Under the pieces are notes generated by a model. It made no database searches. It was not told the origin of the DNA and saw nothing but the letters and a program-made list of their open reading frames with translations. Source: Thysanoteuthis rhombus (lineage: Eukaryota > Mollusca > Cephalopoda > Oegopsida > Thysanoteuthidae). From it: a stretch of 64,000 nt of DNA. Within the stretch, counting starts at the first letter, position 1. Every line of letters begins with the position of its first letter. The position numbers and the translations under genes were made by a program. Shown piece by piece: positions 54,686-64,000 of the stretch. The stretch covers positions 41,326,382 to 41,390,381 of the forward strand of contig OY735211.1 in NCBI GenBank assembly GCA_963457665.1, read 5' to 3'.

Positions 54686-54919
54686 TTGGATCAATAAGTT
54701 ATCATCTGGATACATGATATACTATGTTGGATTAAGATGTTATTAGCGGAATTTTGATCTGAAATGTTCACTGTATTGATATCCAATCTATGTGATCTAT
54801 TTACAAGCATTGGATTAAGTGCATGAACAAAAATAAGAGACTATATTGAAAAATAGATATTTTTCATGTAGAACAGATGCTTATTTAATCATTACTATGG
54901 CATTATTGATGAACCCACG
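54686..54919 (+). mobile_element. TIR element family I, copy 3
   Basis: GGATCAATAAGTTATCATCT at left, TTTTGATCTGAAATGTTCAC and GCATTGGATTAAGTGCATGA inside, TACTATGGCATTATTGATGA at right. Diverged but with both ends. Confidence 0.65.
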
Positions 54920-55160
54920 CTTGAGAAAGACATTGTATTCATATTTTTCTCTTTCAGATACTTCAAATTAGGACCATATTGGAATTCTTGGAATACATGG
55001 ATTTTTTTCTTTATTCTCGTTAGATTCGTTATTAAAATCATGAATTATTCTGCATCTGTGATAGATATTCGCTCTTTTTACAAGTCGATTTCACACCAGT
55101 TCCAAATCTAAGGTTTCTGATAAAGTTTGGTAAATGAAAAAAACTCGAACTGAACCAACA

Positions 55161-55546
55161 TTAGATACCATCAACCAAAACTGTCAACATAGTTTTTTTT
55201 CAGTTTTCAAGTTGGTCTGGCTGGCTGGCTGTGTATGTATATAGTATGTATATATGTATTGCTCCTTATTTAGTGAAAAATATTTTTTTTGTTCTTGAAA
55301 ATCTCATCCCCCCAGCCAAAATAGGTTTCTATGGGGAGGCTCAATTTTCAATGTAAATTTATGCTGAATTGGTCTCTTAGTCTGGAAGAATTCACTCCTA
55401 TTTCTTGAACAGAAGAAAAGCCGAGAGAAGTAACTTATTCCTGGATCATCCTTTTTTCCAATTTTTAATTGATCACCTCCAGCAGGGCATGCTGCCAAAA
55501 GACATTGGTGTGATGACAGTGTCTCTCCAGTGACTAACCAGACCTG
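55161..55546 (+). mobile_element. TIR element family H, copy 6
   Basis: TTAGATACCATCAACCAAAA, CTGTCAACATAG, TTTTCAAGTTGGTCTGGCTG, GCCGAGAGAAGTAACTTATT, TTGATCACCTCCAGCAGGGC and the right end near GTGACTAACCAGACCTG. Confidence 0.85.
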
Positions 55547-56742
55547 AATTTCCTCTTTCTGCGTTGATTGCAGGAGACATATTTTTAATTTAGTGGAATG
55601 AAATCTGACACGATTTTTCAGTTGCTGAATCTTTCATTATCAGAATACAATCGAGTATTTCCAGATAGAGAGAGCAAAGAAGTGAACAATGCTGAATGAC
55701 CTGCTGCAGGTCGGATTTATAATCGGGCCAAAGGGGCAATCCCCCCCCCTTTAGCCCCAAGTCTCCCTCTTTATGAAAATATCAAATTACTTTCTTTAAT
55801 CATAAATAAATTAATAATTACTGTTTGGAATTCATTTTGGTATTCGTTTTATTATAACACCTTCGATTGTTTTAAATGAATTGATGGAAATAATGTTTGT
55901 GATTTGGGTTTACGTAACGTAAAAGGAGTAGGGTTACAAAAATAATCATGTATGTAAAACTTGTCGGTTGCAGTTACTACATTCAATAAATGGCTTTTAT
56001 TGTGTAGATTTTGTGATTTGCCGTGTATCTTAATATCTGTGTATGAGGGGCCTACTGAACCCTAAGTGCAACCCACAGTAGCCCATTTTGCAATGCAGAG
56101 TTTACCACAAATCAAAAATAACCAGTCAAATGGAAAGTGATCGCAGAGCACTGATTTTAGGGCCAGGGGGTAGCATGCCCACCTTGGGGGTAATGAGTAA
56201 TTTTCAAGAGGGGGCAAAAGCCCACAGGGGGGAAAAAAGTAAGAATTTCTCTGATTGTTCTGAGAATTCTCTTCACAAGTCTTTGCATGATATCACGATG
56301 AATATAATTACTTTGAAAAATTCTTTTTTCATATATCGGTAGTATCCATTATTAACTTATCATTTGGTTGAAGGTTTGAGGGAGGGGCATGGAGGCAAAG
56401 GGAGGAATGGTTGAAGAAAGGTTAAGAATCATTGCAGCAGGGTTGCTTTCATCTCTCAGACAAAACACGCACAAATTCTGACAGCCCGTGACAAACAACA
56501 GAAAAGATTGACAATCAAACAAAAACGATATGAGTTTTGGTTCTTAAATATATGATGGAGATTATTGCTTTGATTTGAAATGACAATCATGCTTTAATTA
56601 CTTCTGTATTCATCGAACACAAATAATCATATTTTTGCGGTTAGCGATGCGATGGAAATGAATATTTGTTCAGCTTTGGTCATATCAAATTATTTTGGAA
56701 AAAAAAGGAGAAAAAAGATTTTTCTAATAGTATTGAGTTGTC
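55547..56742. other. Unassigned DNA
   Basis: C-run at 55741-55749 and a GGGGGCAAAAG patch near 56210. No gene recognised. Confidence 0.5.
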
Positions 56743-56982
56743 TGGAAACTCAAATGGCAATGGGTAGGCCATGTAGTGAGAATGTACAACAACCGCTGGA
56801 CAACATGACTCATAACATGAACCTTCTGAGATCATATGTGAAACTGGTGTTGGCAAAAAAAAAAAAGAAGATAGCATGATGATTTGGACAGGTTCAGAAT
56901 ATGATTCTCAGGGATGAGAAAACTGGTGGATCCTGGGAAAGGCCTTAATTGAAGGGCAAACTTTAAAAGACTGATGATGATT
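56743..56982 (+). mobile_element. RTE-like LINE 3' fragment, most decayed
   Basis: KLKWQWVGHVVRMYNNRWTT-like reading, DHM/EIICE region and a GACTGATGATGATTCATG tail. An A-run (56856-56867) interrupts it. Confidence 0.8.
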
Positions 56983-57004
56983 CATGTTTAATTTAAATCA
57001 TTAA

Positions 57005-57125
57005 AATTCACCACTGGATTAAGTGCATTATCAAGGAAGGACATAGCATTGGAAAATAATTATTCTTTGTACAAAATAAATGCTTTTTCCATCGTTAGGC
57101 TGTGGATGTATTGATATACCTATGT
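57005..57125 (+). mobile_element. TIR element family I, copy 4 (right part)
   Basis: CACTGGATTAAGTGCATTAT, TTGGAAAATAATTATTCTTT, AAATAAATGC and right end TTAGGCTGTGGATGTATTGA. Confidence 0.65.
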
Positions 57126-57316
57126 AAGTTCATGATCTTCCTCTGATTAGAAAAGCATACAAACATTGTTTCTATAGATCAGGTCATATACTGGGATCAT
57201 TAACTTCATCTTTCAACATCCTATTTACAATTCATCTTGTTTATTCGAACTAATGCCACTACAGAGACATCAGTTACTTTCTAACTTCATTTTTTTTTCA
57301 TTAAGATTATCACATG

Positions 57317-57390
57317 ATTATATTTGAAGTATATATATATGTATATATATATCTATATATATATATATATATATAATGATTATATTTGAA

Positions 57391-57431
<41 letters not shown>

Positions 57432-57516
57432 TGTGTGTATATATATATATGTGTATGTGAGTGTATATACATATATATATATATATATACATACATATAT
57501 ATATATATATATATCT
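57317..57516. repeat. (TA)n block with duplicated flank
   Basis: ATGATTATATTTGAAG occurs at 57315-57330 and again at 57376-57391, each followed by TA; the block ends in TA/TG mixtures. Tyr-Ile frames on both strands are artefacts. Confidence 0.9.
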
Positions 57517-57844
57517 ATGTGTGTATGCAAATGTAATAAGATTTATGAATTACTCTCTAGAGATGCTGTGTTGTAAACTTTTGTTAATTTATTTCTAATT
57601 ACTTAGTTTGTAGAATTGCTGACGAAATAAAAATGTTTATCAAAAAAGCTGCAATTTTTTTAATCATGTTTTATATTCTCAATGTAAGTCTTCGAAACAA
57701 TTTCCATCAAATTGTTAACGTGCGAATTTTGATAAAAAAGTTTCAAGTCTAGCTTCAATAACTGCCAAAAGCTAATTATTCACTTTGAATATCATGACGT
57801 CCACAGAATAACATGAGATTGTGGTGATTCTTTTCATTTTCTAA
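57517..57844. other. Unassigned DNA
   Basis: AT-rich; nothing recognised. Confidence 0.5.
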
Positions 57845-57845
57845 C

Positions 57846-57879
57846 ACCACCACCACCACCACCACCACTAGTACTACCA

Positions 57880-57939
<60 letters not shown>

Positions 57940-57940
57940 T
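57846..57940. repeat. (CCA)n then (ATC)n microsatellites
   Basis: CAC/CCA units 57846-57869, ATC units about 57879-57940. Imperfect ATC continues to about 57990. No LINE coding adjoins it. Confidence 0.95.
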
Positions 57941-58052
57941 GTCTTCAAAATCATCATCAATATCATCATTACTAAAACCATCATTATCAAATTATAATCA
58001 TCTTTGAAATCATATCATTATCAACAGAATCACTCAAGTGAAGTGTAAATAT

Positions 58053-58919
58053 TTGGTTGGTGCAAAAATAATTGCATTTTTTGTTATTTTGAACTTTTAT
58101 GTTTGTTTTCGGAATAAAGTATTATTTAAGTATTTTCAAGTGATTTACCATTTTGAAGCATAAATTTCACTCTATTTATCTAGGCTGAATGTCTTCTTTC
58201 CACTATTTATTCTGTTTCAGTTGAGGCTTGATAGAAAGAAAAGCTAATACAAGCAATTTTGTTGCATGAGTTAAAAGGGACATGAAGCAGCGGAAACTGC
58301 AGACGACATCAGCCAAGTATTTGATCAGGGGACTGTCAACAAACATACTGGACAACATAGATTCCAAAATTTCATAACGCAGACGAGAGCCTTGAAGATG
58401 TGGATGTTCTTGACAACATCTAATAGAGGGCTATTATTGAGGCGGACCCTTGCAAAACTACTTTTGAGGTTGTAGGGGATAAGCATTGACCATTCAACAG
58501 TTGTTCGACATTTGCACCAAATTGTAAAAGCAAAAAAGCATGTCCTGTTGATGACCTTGAATAAAAAGCAAAAAATCTTGCATATTGTGCGGGTGACCCT
58601 GCAGAACTAAAATGAACTAGGCTAGGAAACTTTACTTCATCCAGTCCACTTTCTGACCGACAAGCAATTTTTTTAAGCAGTTCAGCCACTTCCTGCAGAG
58701 GAAGGTCTTCAACAACCAGGAAGCAGCTCGAAACGCCTTTGAAGAATTCATTAGTTCTAGGACAACAGAATTCTGCGCTTCTGGAATAAATGGACTTGTT
58801 TCTAATTGGCAAAATGTGCAGATTCTGAAGGTTCATATTTCAATGAATAGTTCTAATTCTTAACTGAGATATACTGCTCAAAAGTTGACGGTGAAAAACT
58901 AAAATTATTTTTGCACCAA
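58053..58919 (+). mobile_element. Mariner element (cecropia/Hsmar1-like), deleted
   Basis: Left terminus TTGGTTGGTGCAAAAATAAT (58053) and right terminus AAAATTATTTTTGCACCAA (58901-58919) match the hallmark termini of this mariner group. The plus strand reads, across frames, HELKGT-stop-SSGNCRR/AAETADDISQVFDQGTVNK, DESLEDVDVLDNI-like, IEADPCKTTFEV, IDHSTVVRHLHQIVKAKKH, then jumps to FFKQFSHFLQRKVFNNQEAA and NAFEEFISSRTTEFCASG. At 867 bp against roughly 1.3 kb for intact elements, the catalytic core is missing. The 138-codon minus frame 58420-58836 is antisense to it and is not a gene. Confidence 0.9.
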
Positions 58920-59313
58920 GGCGATATAATGTACAATCATCCATTTTTATCTATGGTTATTCCTTTTAATCAATTCTCCAACATATGCTCTAGTTTTTTT
59001 TTCATTCAGTTCCATTATAGAGAGGAATAATGGTTTATTATAGATAAATATACATTGGTTCTATTTTGGTGATTGTAATTTGTTACAAAGAGGCTGTATA
59101 AGACATAATAAAAATCATCATTTGATCAGATTAGTTAGGCACCATCATTTGTGACTCTTACGGAACATGCAAGGATTATTTTTAGTCCACTTTTAAAAAA
59201 ATATAATTTTTCTTTACTCTTACATCATGTTTCCTATCCTCTTTCTTATAGAATATTTTCCTTTTTGGGTAGATGAATTGAATGTCACCGATGTACGACC
59301 CAGCAACTAAAAA
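58920..59313. other. Unassigned DNA
   Basis: Nothing recognised. Confidence 0.5.
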
Positions 59314-59748
59314 TCACCCAATAGAAACCATCATGTAACCAACATCTTTTTCATGTCGAGGGTGATCAATTAAAAAACTGGAAAAAAAAAAGGGTGGTCA
59401 TTGAATTATTTACTTCTTTGACTTTCGGTTTGGCAGTGAACACTATTAATGCCTGAATTTTCAAGAAATAAGTGTGGGAACTAAGGAATCGATTTAGAAT
59501 AAATTTATATGACAAATCGCACCCCCATTAAAAACCTAAGGGTGGGTTTGGGGTTGGTTACAAAAACTAAAAAAAAAGAATGTTTTCCTAGACATAATAA
59601 GGAGAAAATTCTTTATTTTAAAAAAAATCCCTATCTCCATTGGAGCAGCCTGTATGAGTGAGACATACACAGCCAGCCAGACAAGCTTTGAAAATGAAAA
59701 ACCTATGTTGGCACATTTGTTGACAGTTTTGATTGATGGTTTCTAATT
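59314..59748 (-). mobile_element. TIR element family H, copy 7
   Basis: AATAGAAACCATCATGTAAC at left, TTGATTGATGGTTTCTAATT at right; terminal inverted repeats are best preserved here. Confidence 0.85.
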
Positions 59749-60308
59749 TAGGGAAAACATTTCTCGATTTATTTGAAATTGGACAAGGCTTATTTAATAA
59801 GAGAAATATATATAACTTTCTTTGACAAAACTTGCTTTTTATATTTGTTCCCCAAATTTTAGACTTTTGAAAGATATTGTTTTGGAAATATTTTATCTCC
59901 AGTGTTTGCTGCCTTGATTAAAGAAAAGAAGGAAATTGAGAAGAAACATGAGTCACTCATAGGAATGATTCATGAAGGATATTTTTAAATAACTCACCAT
60001 TTTTTATGAAATAAATATTCATATATATATATGTGGCTCTGTGTATATTCATATATAAACAGGCACAGACATCTGTGTGCATTTATAAAAGCCATTAACT
60101 ATTATGTCCATTTCAATATCATAAAGGAAGATTATGATTATATCTTTTTGGGCATATGTGTGTGCATGTGTATAAATTCACTCCTGGAAAGAACATATGT
60201 GCACATGTAAATAATATATATCATTGTGTACATTTCCCTACTTATATGCCCTTACAAAAATAAGCTTATATACATATGAGTATATCTGTGCAAGTGTATA
60301 CATTCTAG
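59749..60308. other. Unassigned DNA
   Basis: AT-rich; nothing recognised. Confidence 0.5.
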
Positions 60309-60510
60309 GGTAGTTGAATAAATCCAGAACCTGACACGTAGATATGAGCTGAATTTTGAACTGAAATTTTCTCTGTATGACGTTTGCTCTGTGGGATTAA
60401 TATTCAACAGTGAATTGACAAAGAAAGGAGGATAAGTTGTAAAATGAATATTTGCTGAGTGAAATGAATACCTCTCCCATTATTAGGCCATAGATTTATT
60501 GATTTACCTT
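60309..60510 (+). mobile_element. TIR element family I, copy 5 (complete)
   Basis: Both ends: GGTAGTTGAATAAATCCAGA at left and CATAGATTTATTGATTTACC at right, giving an inverted repeat with consensus AGGTAAATCAATAAGTCC. 202 bp, non-coding. Confidence 0.8.
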
Positions 60511-60536
60511 AATATAAACAGGTATTCATACATACC

Positions 60537-60561
60537 TATATATATATATATATATATATAT

Positions 60562-60591
<30 letters not shown>
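60537..60591. repeat. (TA)n then (GATA)n
   Basis: TA to 60564, GATA to 60591. Confidence 0.95.
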
Positions 60592-60592
<1 letters not shown>

Positions 60593-60596
60593 TGAA

Positions 60597-60659
60597 TAAA
60601 TTTATGTATTTATGAAATGAACATATTTGGTCCATATAGTATGTATAAATATATATATG

Positions 60660-60702
<43 letters not shown>

Positions 60703-60746
60703 GTTTGAAAAATATATATTTAGTGTTCAAAACTGTAAAACTTTCT

Positions 60747-60815
<69 letters not shown>

Positions 60816-60819
60816 ATAC

Positions 60820-60855
<36 letters not shown>

Positions 60856-61022
60856 ATATATTTAATTAAATTAATGTATTCAAGAAATGAACATATTTGG
60901 TCCAACTTTTTTCTTTAATTGTTTATTCTTTTTATGTTGTCTAAATTGAATCAAACCTGCAACCAATAGGTAGCTGCTTTAACGTAGCGTCGATCTTCCC
61001 ATTGAGGTAAACAGCTTTATTT
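60597..61022. mobile_element. Scrambled SINE family A pieces in (TA)n
   Basis: TTTATGAAATGAACATATTT + GGTCCA occurs at 60611 and, as TTCAAGAAATGAACATATTT + GGTCCA, at 60878. A plus-strand tail piece (CTTTAATTGTTTATTC, 60912-60927) is followed by a minus-strand head (ACCAATAGGTAGCTGCTTTA, TAACGTAGCGTCGATCTTCC, about 60940-61017), so the head is inverted relative to its tail. TA arrays 60646-60702 and 60752-60860 are interspersed. Confidence 0.7.
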
Positions 61023-61180
61023 CTAATATATACACAAACATGTACATGTATGTATGTAATATCTTACTCAATCATACCCAGTCTTTATGGCCTACCCACC
61101 AGCTTAACATCCGGAACAATAGCAAAAATCATAACTCCACTACTCGGTGCAATTGGCTCCACATACACGCACACACATAC

Positions 61181-61202
61181 ACATATATATATATATATAT
61201 AT
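61181..61202. repeat. (TA)n microsatellite
   Basis: Short TA array after a CA-rich stretch (61164-61180). Confidence 0.9.
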
Positions 61203-61308
61203 GTATGATGAGAGAGAGAAACATTAAAAATCAAAAACTGACAGATGTATACATATTTAGACAGCTTTTCAATTTCTTAAGTTGGTTAGGTATATATGTC
61301 TTTGTCCC

Positions 61309-61473
<165 letters not shown>

Positions 61474-61484
61474 ACACAACAAAA

Positions 61485-61690
61485 TCAGGAATACAGTATA
61501 TCATAATACAATATGATATAATATGATACAATATCTGATGTGTGATGGGTTTATTTCATAAAGTGCTCGATACATTCAACATTAAATATTAAGTTGATTT
61601 AGAGTAAATCTTAAAATATTATGAAGTGAGGATTCGTTAAGCTGAAACAAGGCAGACACATAAATGTATTTGTGTAGCAAATCCTTAATA
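61485..61690. mobile_element. PLE terminus, partial foldback
   Basis: GGGTTTATTTCATAAAGTGC, TCGATACATTCAACATTAAA and GAGGATTCGTT in the same orientation as other termini, then a plus-oriented ribozyme remnant (GGCAGACACATAAATGTATT, TTGTGTAGCAAATCC). Confidence 0.65.
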
Positions 61691-61784
61691 TATATATATA
61701 TGTGTACGTGTATATGTATGATATATTTATACATTTATAAATAGATATATCTTTGATATATATACATATGGAATATAGATTGAA

Positions 61785-61874
61785 ATTTACACGATTAAAT
61801 ATATAATTGAAACTGTTTTACATTTCTGCCTCTTGAGTTATGCAAAACATATCGATTGACATTTCATAAAAACA
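61785..61874 (+). repeat. ~88 bp repeat, partner inverted at 63757
   Basis: AACTGTTTTACATTTCTGCC, TCTTGAGTTATGCAAAACAT and GATTGACATTTCATAAAAAC are mirrored at 63757-63842 with few differences. Confidence 0.75.
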
Positions 61875-61904
61875 CTGAAATCATTTGATATGTTTGTACA
61901 AAAA

Positions 61905-62348
61905 CAGGTTTGGTTTGTCACTCAATAGAAACCGTCATGTGACCAAATCATCATCTGGCATACGATGTTGGGAGTGATCAATTAAAAGATTAGAAAAAGG
62001 GGCGATCGATAAATAAGTTCTCTTGCCTTTTGTGGGATCTCCAAAAAGTCAGAATTCTCCAAAAAAGAAGTGTGAACGCGGCTGGACAGAAAGTAGAGGA
62101 TCAATTTAGCATAGGCTCACATTGTATACTGAACCCCACACAAAAAAGTATTGGATGGGGGGTGGATTTTGAAATAAACAAAAAAAATGTTTGTTTCAGA
62201 TATGATAAGGAGTGAATATTTAGATTTGTTGCCCTTCAGCATTAGTGCAGCCTGAACGTGTGACACATAAACAGGCGGCCAGCCAGCCAGACCCATTTGA
62301 GAACTGAAGAAACCTTTGGTGACAGTTTCGGTTGTCAGTTTCTGATAT
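61905..62348 (-). mobile_element. TIR element family H, copy 8
   Basis: Full copy from CAGGTTTGGTTTGTCACTCA + ATAGAAACCGTCATGTGACC to TTTCGGTTGTCAGTTTCTGA. Confidence 0.85.
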
Positions 62349-62553
62349 CAGACGTTCAAGTCTATGAATCATTCTAGTTGAACTTAAGTGCTGTTATGGC
62401 AAGTGCAATTAGTGAGTGAATTTTTCAACCACCTGGATTTTTAAATCATGTCCTTTGACCTTTCCAATCTCTTTTCAGTTGTTTAGTGTTGAATAACTGA
62501 GGTTTCCCATTTGACAAAGTGGTTTGCCTTGTATTATATTGCAAGCATACATG

Positions 62554-62584
<31 letters not shown>

Positions 62585-62782
62585 ACATGCGCGCAATACA
62601 CAAACTCACACGAACACACATGCATAACCTCAAATCTATGCATATACACAAATGCATACATAGACGCACAAACACACATAGACATACACATATTCATATA
62701 TCCATGTCTCAGCATTTGCAGCAACAGACAAGTAAATATACAGATGCACATACAAATATACATATATATCTATAGCATTGCT
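62349..62782. other. Unassigned DNA with CA-rich tract
   Basis: CA-rich from 62551 to 62700 (pure at 62556-62579). Thr-His and Cys-Val frames are artefacts. Confidence 0.7.
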
Positions 62783-63021
62783 GGCGGCTGTTTAGCTCAA
62801 TGGTGAGAGCAACACCATGATGAAGAGGCTACCCTATTGGTCTCAGGTTCAGTTCCTGCAGCAGACCCATTTTCTTTAATTGTTTATTTTATTTATGTTG
62901 TATAGGCCAAGCGATACATTAACCATGTGATAATGGGAGATCATTTCAAATAAGGGTTTCAATATAATATCATACAATTTATAATCATTCCGTCAGATCA
63001 TATGTCCATTTCTCAATAACA
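62783..63021 (+). mobile_element. tRNA-derived SINE (family A), best full copy
   Basis: Head GGCGGCTGTTTAGCTCAATGG with A box TTTAGCTCAATGG (62791-62803) and B box GGTTCAGTTCC (62846-62856), GCAGCAGACCC, then a TTTCTTTAATTGTTTATTTT tail, AGGCCAAGCGATACATTAAC, GATAATGGGAGATCATTTCA, TATAATCATTCC and the ATGTCCATTTCTCAATAACA module. It serves as the reference copy for the family. A lone tRNA gene is excluded because the head is diverged and carries the SINE body. Confidence 0.9.
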
Positions 63022-63149
63022 TATATATATCTATATATACATTTACAGAGACATCTAACCACGCCCACATATAGATAGATACATACACATGCACATACAT
63101 GCACACATGCACACACACACACACACATATATATATGTATATATATAGA
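63022..63149. repeat. CA- and TA-rich simple repeat
   Basis: CACATGCA and CA repeats 63085-63126, TA to 63148. Confidence 0.85.
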
Positions 63150-63400
63150 TTAATAATTGTGTCATCCACAGACTGCTGTTTCGTTGTATCACAACTCTTC
63201 AGTGTGGCTATGGACTATCCAATATCCCCTCCAGTACCACAAGGTAGGGTTAAAACCTTCGCTTTAGACCTAGAGGCTGGCATTTTACCCCTGCTCTACG
63301 CAGAACTGGATGGTCAGTCGAACCAAATTTAAGCAATATATTTATTTACGCACAATTCCCCATCCATCTGGATGATCCATTCAAGAATTGAAAGAGTATT
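63150..63400 (-). mobile_element. Hammerhead-bearing SINE-like repeat (family E), copy 4
   Basis: Minus orientation. From right to left: ATTGCTTAAATT-like block, CCATCCAGTTCTGCGTAGAG (A box-like), GAAGGTTTTAACCC (B box-like), TACTGG, the CCATAGCCACA lead-in and the ribozyme. It retains the tRNA-like middle that copy 1 lacks. Confidence 0.8.
63166..63207 (-). ncRNA. Hammerhead ribozyme motif
   Basis: Minus strand: CCACA/TGTGG stem I, CTGAAGA, stem II GTTGT-GAT-ACAAC, GAAA, CAGCAGTC with triplet GTC. All core positions are intact. Confidence 0.85.
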
Positions 63401-63514
63401 GCTATACATACATATATATATATATGTATATTCATTTGGAGGAACAAATTGATACAAAAAGAATGAAATTATGATGAGATCTGTGATAAGCTAACTCAAA
63501 ACCAAGAAAATATG

Positions 63515-63755
63515 TTGTGGTCAAAAAAAGGGTGATTATAAGTCAATACAGTTTCATTATGTATGCAGTGGTGAAGTGCCAAGAAAAAAAAAAGGGAGGG
63601 CTCTCTGCTCTTCACAAGTGTTAATATAGCAGGACACAAACTATTCAGCATTTGCTCACATTGTATATTGAACCCCACTCAATTGAATTATTCGGGGGAT
63701 TTTGAAAAAACAAAAAAGATGTCTTTTCTGGGTATAATAAGAAGTAAATTTTTGT
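63515..63755 (-). mobile_element. TIR element family H, copy 9 (fragment)
   Basis: GGACACAAACTATTCAGCAT, GCTCACATTGTATATTGAAC and GGGTATAATAAGAAGTAAAT match the interior of copy 8. Left end uncertain. Confidence 0.7.
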
Positions 63756-63756
63756 T

Positions 63757-63842
63757 TCCATGAAATGTCAATTGATATGTTTTGCATTACTCAAGAGGCG
63801 GAAATGTAAAACAGTTTTAGTTATATATTCAATCATGTGAAT
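63757..63842 (-). repeat. ~88 bp repeat, inverted partner of 61785
   Basis: Reverse complement of 61785-61874; directly follows the family H fragment. Confidence 0.75.
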
Positions 63843-64000
63843 ATCTACCAAATATCATGTTAGTTCCTGATCTCTGTGAAAAATTTGAAAATTAAACCAA
63901 TTCCTGAGATGTTTTGATACTTTTTTCATCAGTGCAATCTTTAAATATAGAATTTTAGTAGTGAATAAATAGTGAAGGAACATTATTCCCTCTTCTCCAA

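Noticed and set aside
58420..58836. 138-codon minus-strand frame
   Set aside because: Antisense to the mariner remnant at 58053-58919.
62783..62860. Possible functional tRNA gene
   Set aside because: A and B boxes are good, but the stems do not form a clean cloverleaf and the sequence continues into the SINE tail shared with other copies.

Overview
The window looks like non-genic DNA from a coleoid cephalopod, most likely an octopus (inference). The reasons are very long (TA)n arrays, many tRNA-derived SINEs, RTE-like LINE tails whose peptide reads close to RWTSRLTTWIPRDHMRNRG, and Penelope-like and mariner/hAT debris. I found no open reading frame that I can defend as a cellular gene, no intact tRNA or rRNA gene, and no prokaryotic feature. 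Most longer open frames are read-through of simple repeats (Tyr-Ile, Thr-His, Cys-Val, Ser-Leu runs) or sit inside transposon remnants.

Layout. 1-8 kb: mostly unassigned DNA with a polypyrimidine tract, a SINE head, one ribozyme-bearing repeat copy (2973-3014) and a decayed inverted pair (4775-5003). 8-10.2 kb: three RTE-like LINE pieces, two of them head to head. 12.7-14 kb: a degenerate tandem block built on GATA/AC/TA. 14.1-15 kb: two small TA-flanked inverted-repeat elements. 18.6-19.7 kb: two SINEs and an RTE tail. 24-27.3 kb: Penelope-like (PLE) termini with hammerhead ribozyme motifs and a GIY-YIG endonuclease fragment. 28.5-32.2 kb: MITE-like copies, a SINE foldback, a 5S rRNA-derived sequence and a SINE. 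34.2-37.3 kb: a SINE pair in inverted orientation around RTE and mariner fragments. 38.9-64 kb: dense, clearly CpG-poor DNA holding mariner (42.3, 49.8, 58.1 kb) and hAT (52.3-53.1 kb) remnants, most copies of a ~450 bp inverted-repeat element, and the best copies of a hammerhead-ribozyme SINE-like repeat.

The most interesting signal is the family at 2962-3120, 50482-50784, 50813-51152 and 63150-63400. Its copies carry a tRNA-like promoter region and a compact hammerhead motif (CTGAAGA, a perfect stem II, GAAA) with compensatory changes in stem II. One locus has two ribozymes exactly 280 nt apart, as expected for a retrozyme or Sm-alpha-like element. A second, unrelated hammerhead occurs in the PLE termini.

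These elements do not form a pathway. They are parasites sharing the same DNA: RTE-type LINEs probably mobilised the tRNA SINEs, the Tc1/mariner-like elements explain the TA-flanked MITEs, and the element tails probably seeded many of the microsatellites. All similarity statements come from reading the sequence against remembered family features; no search was run.
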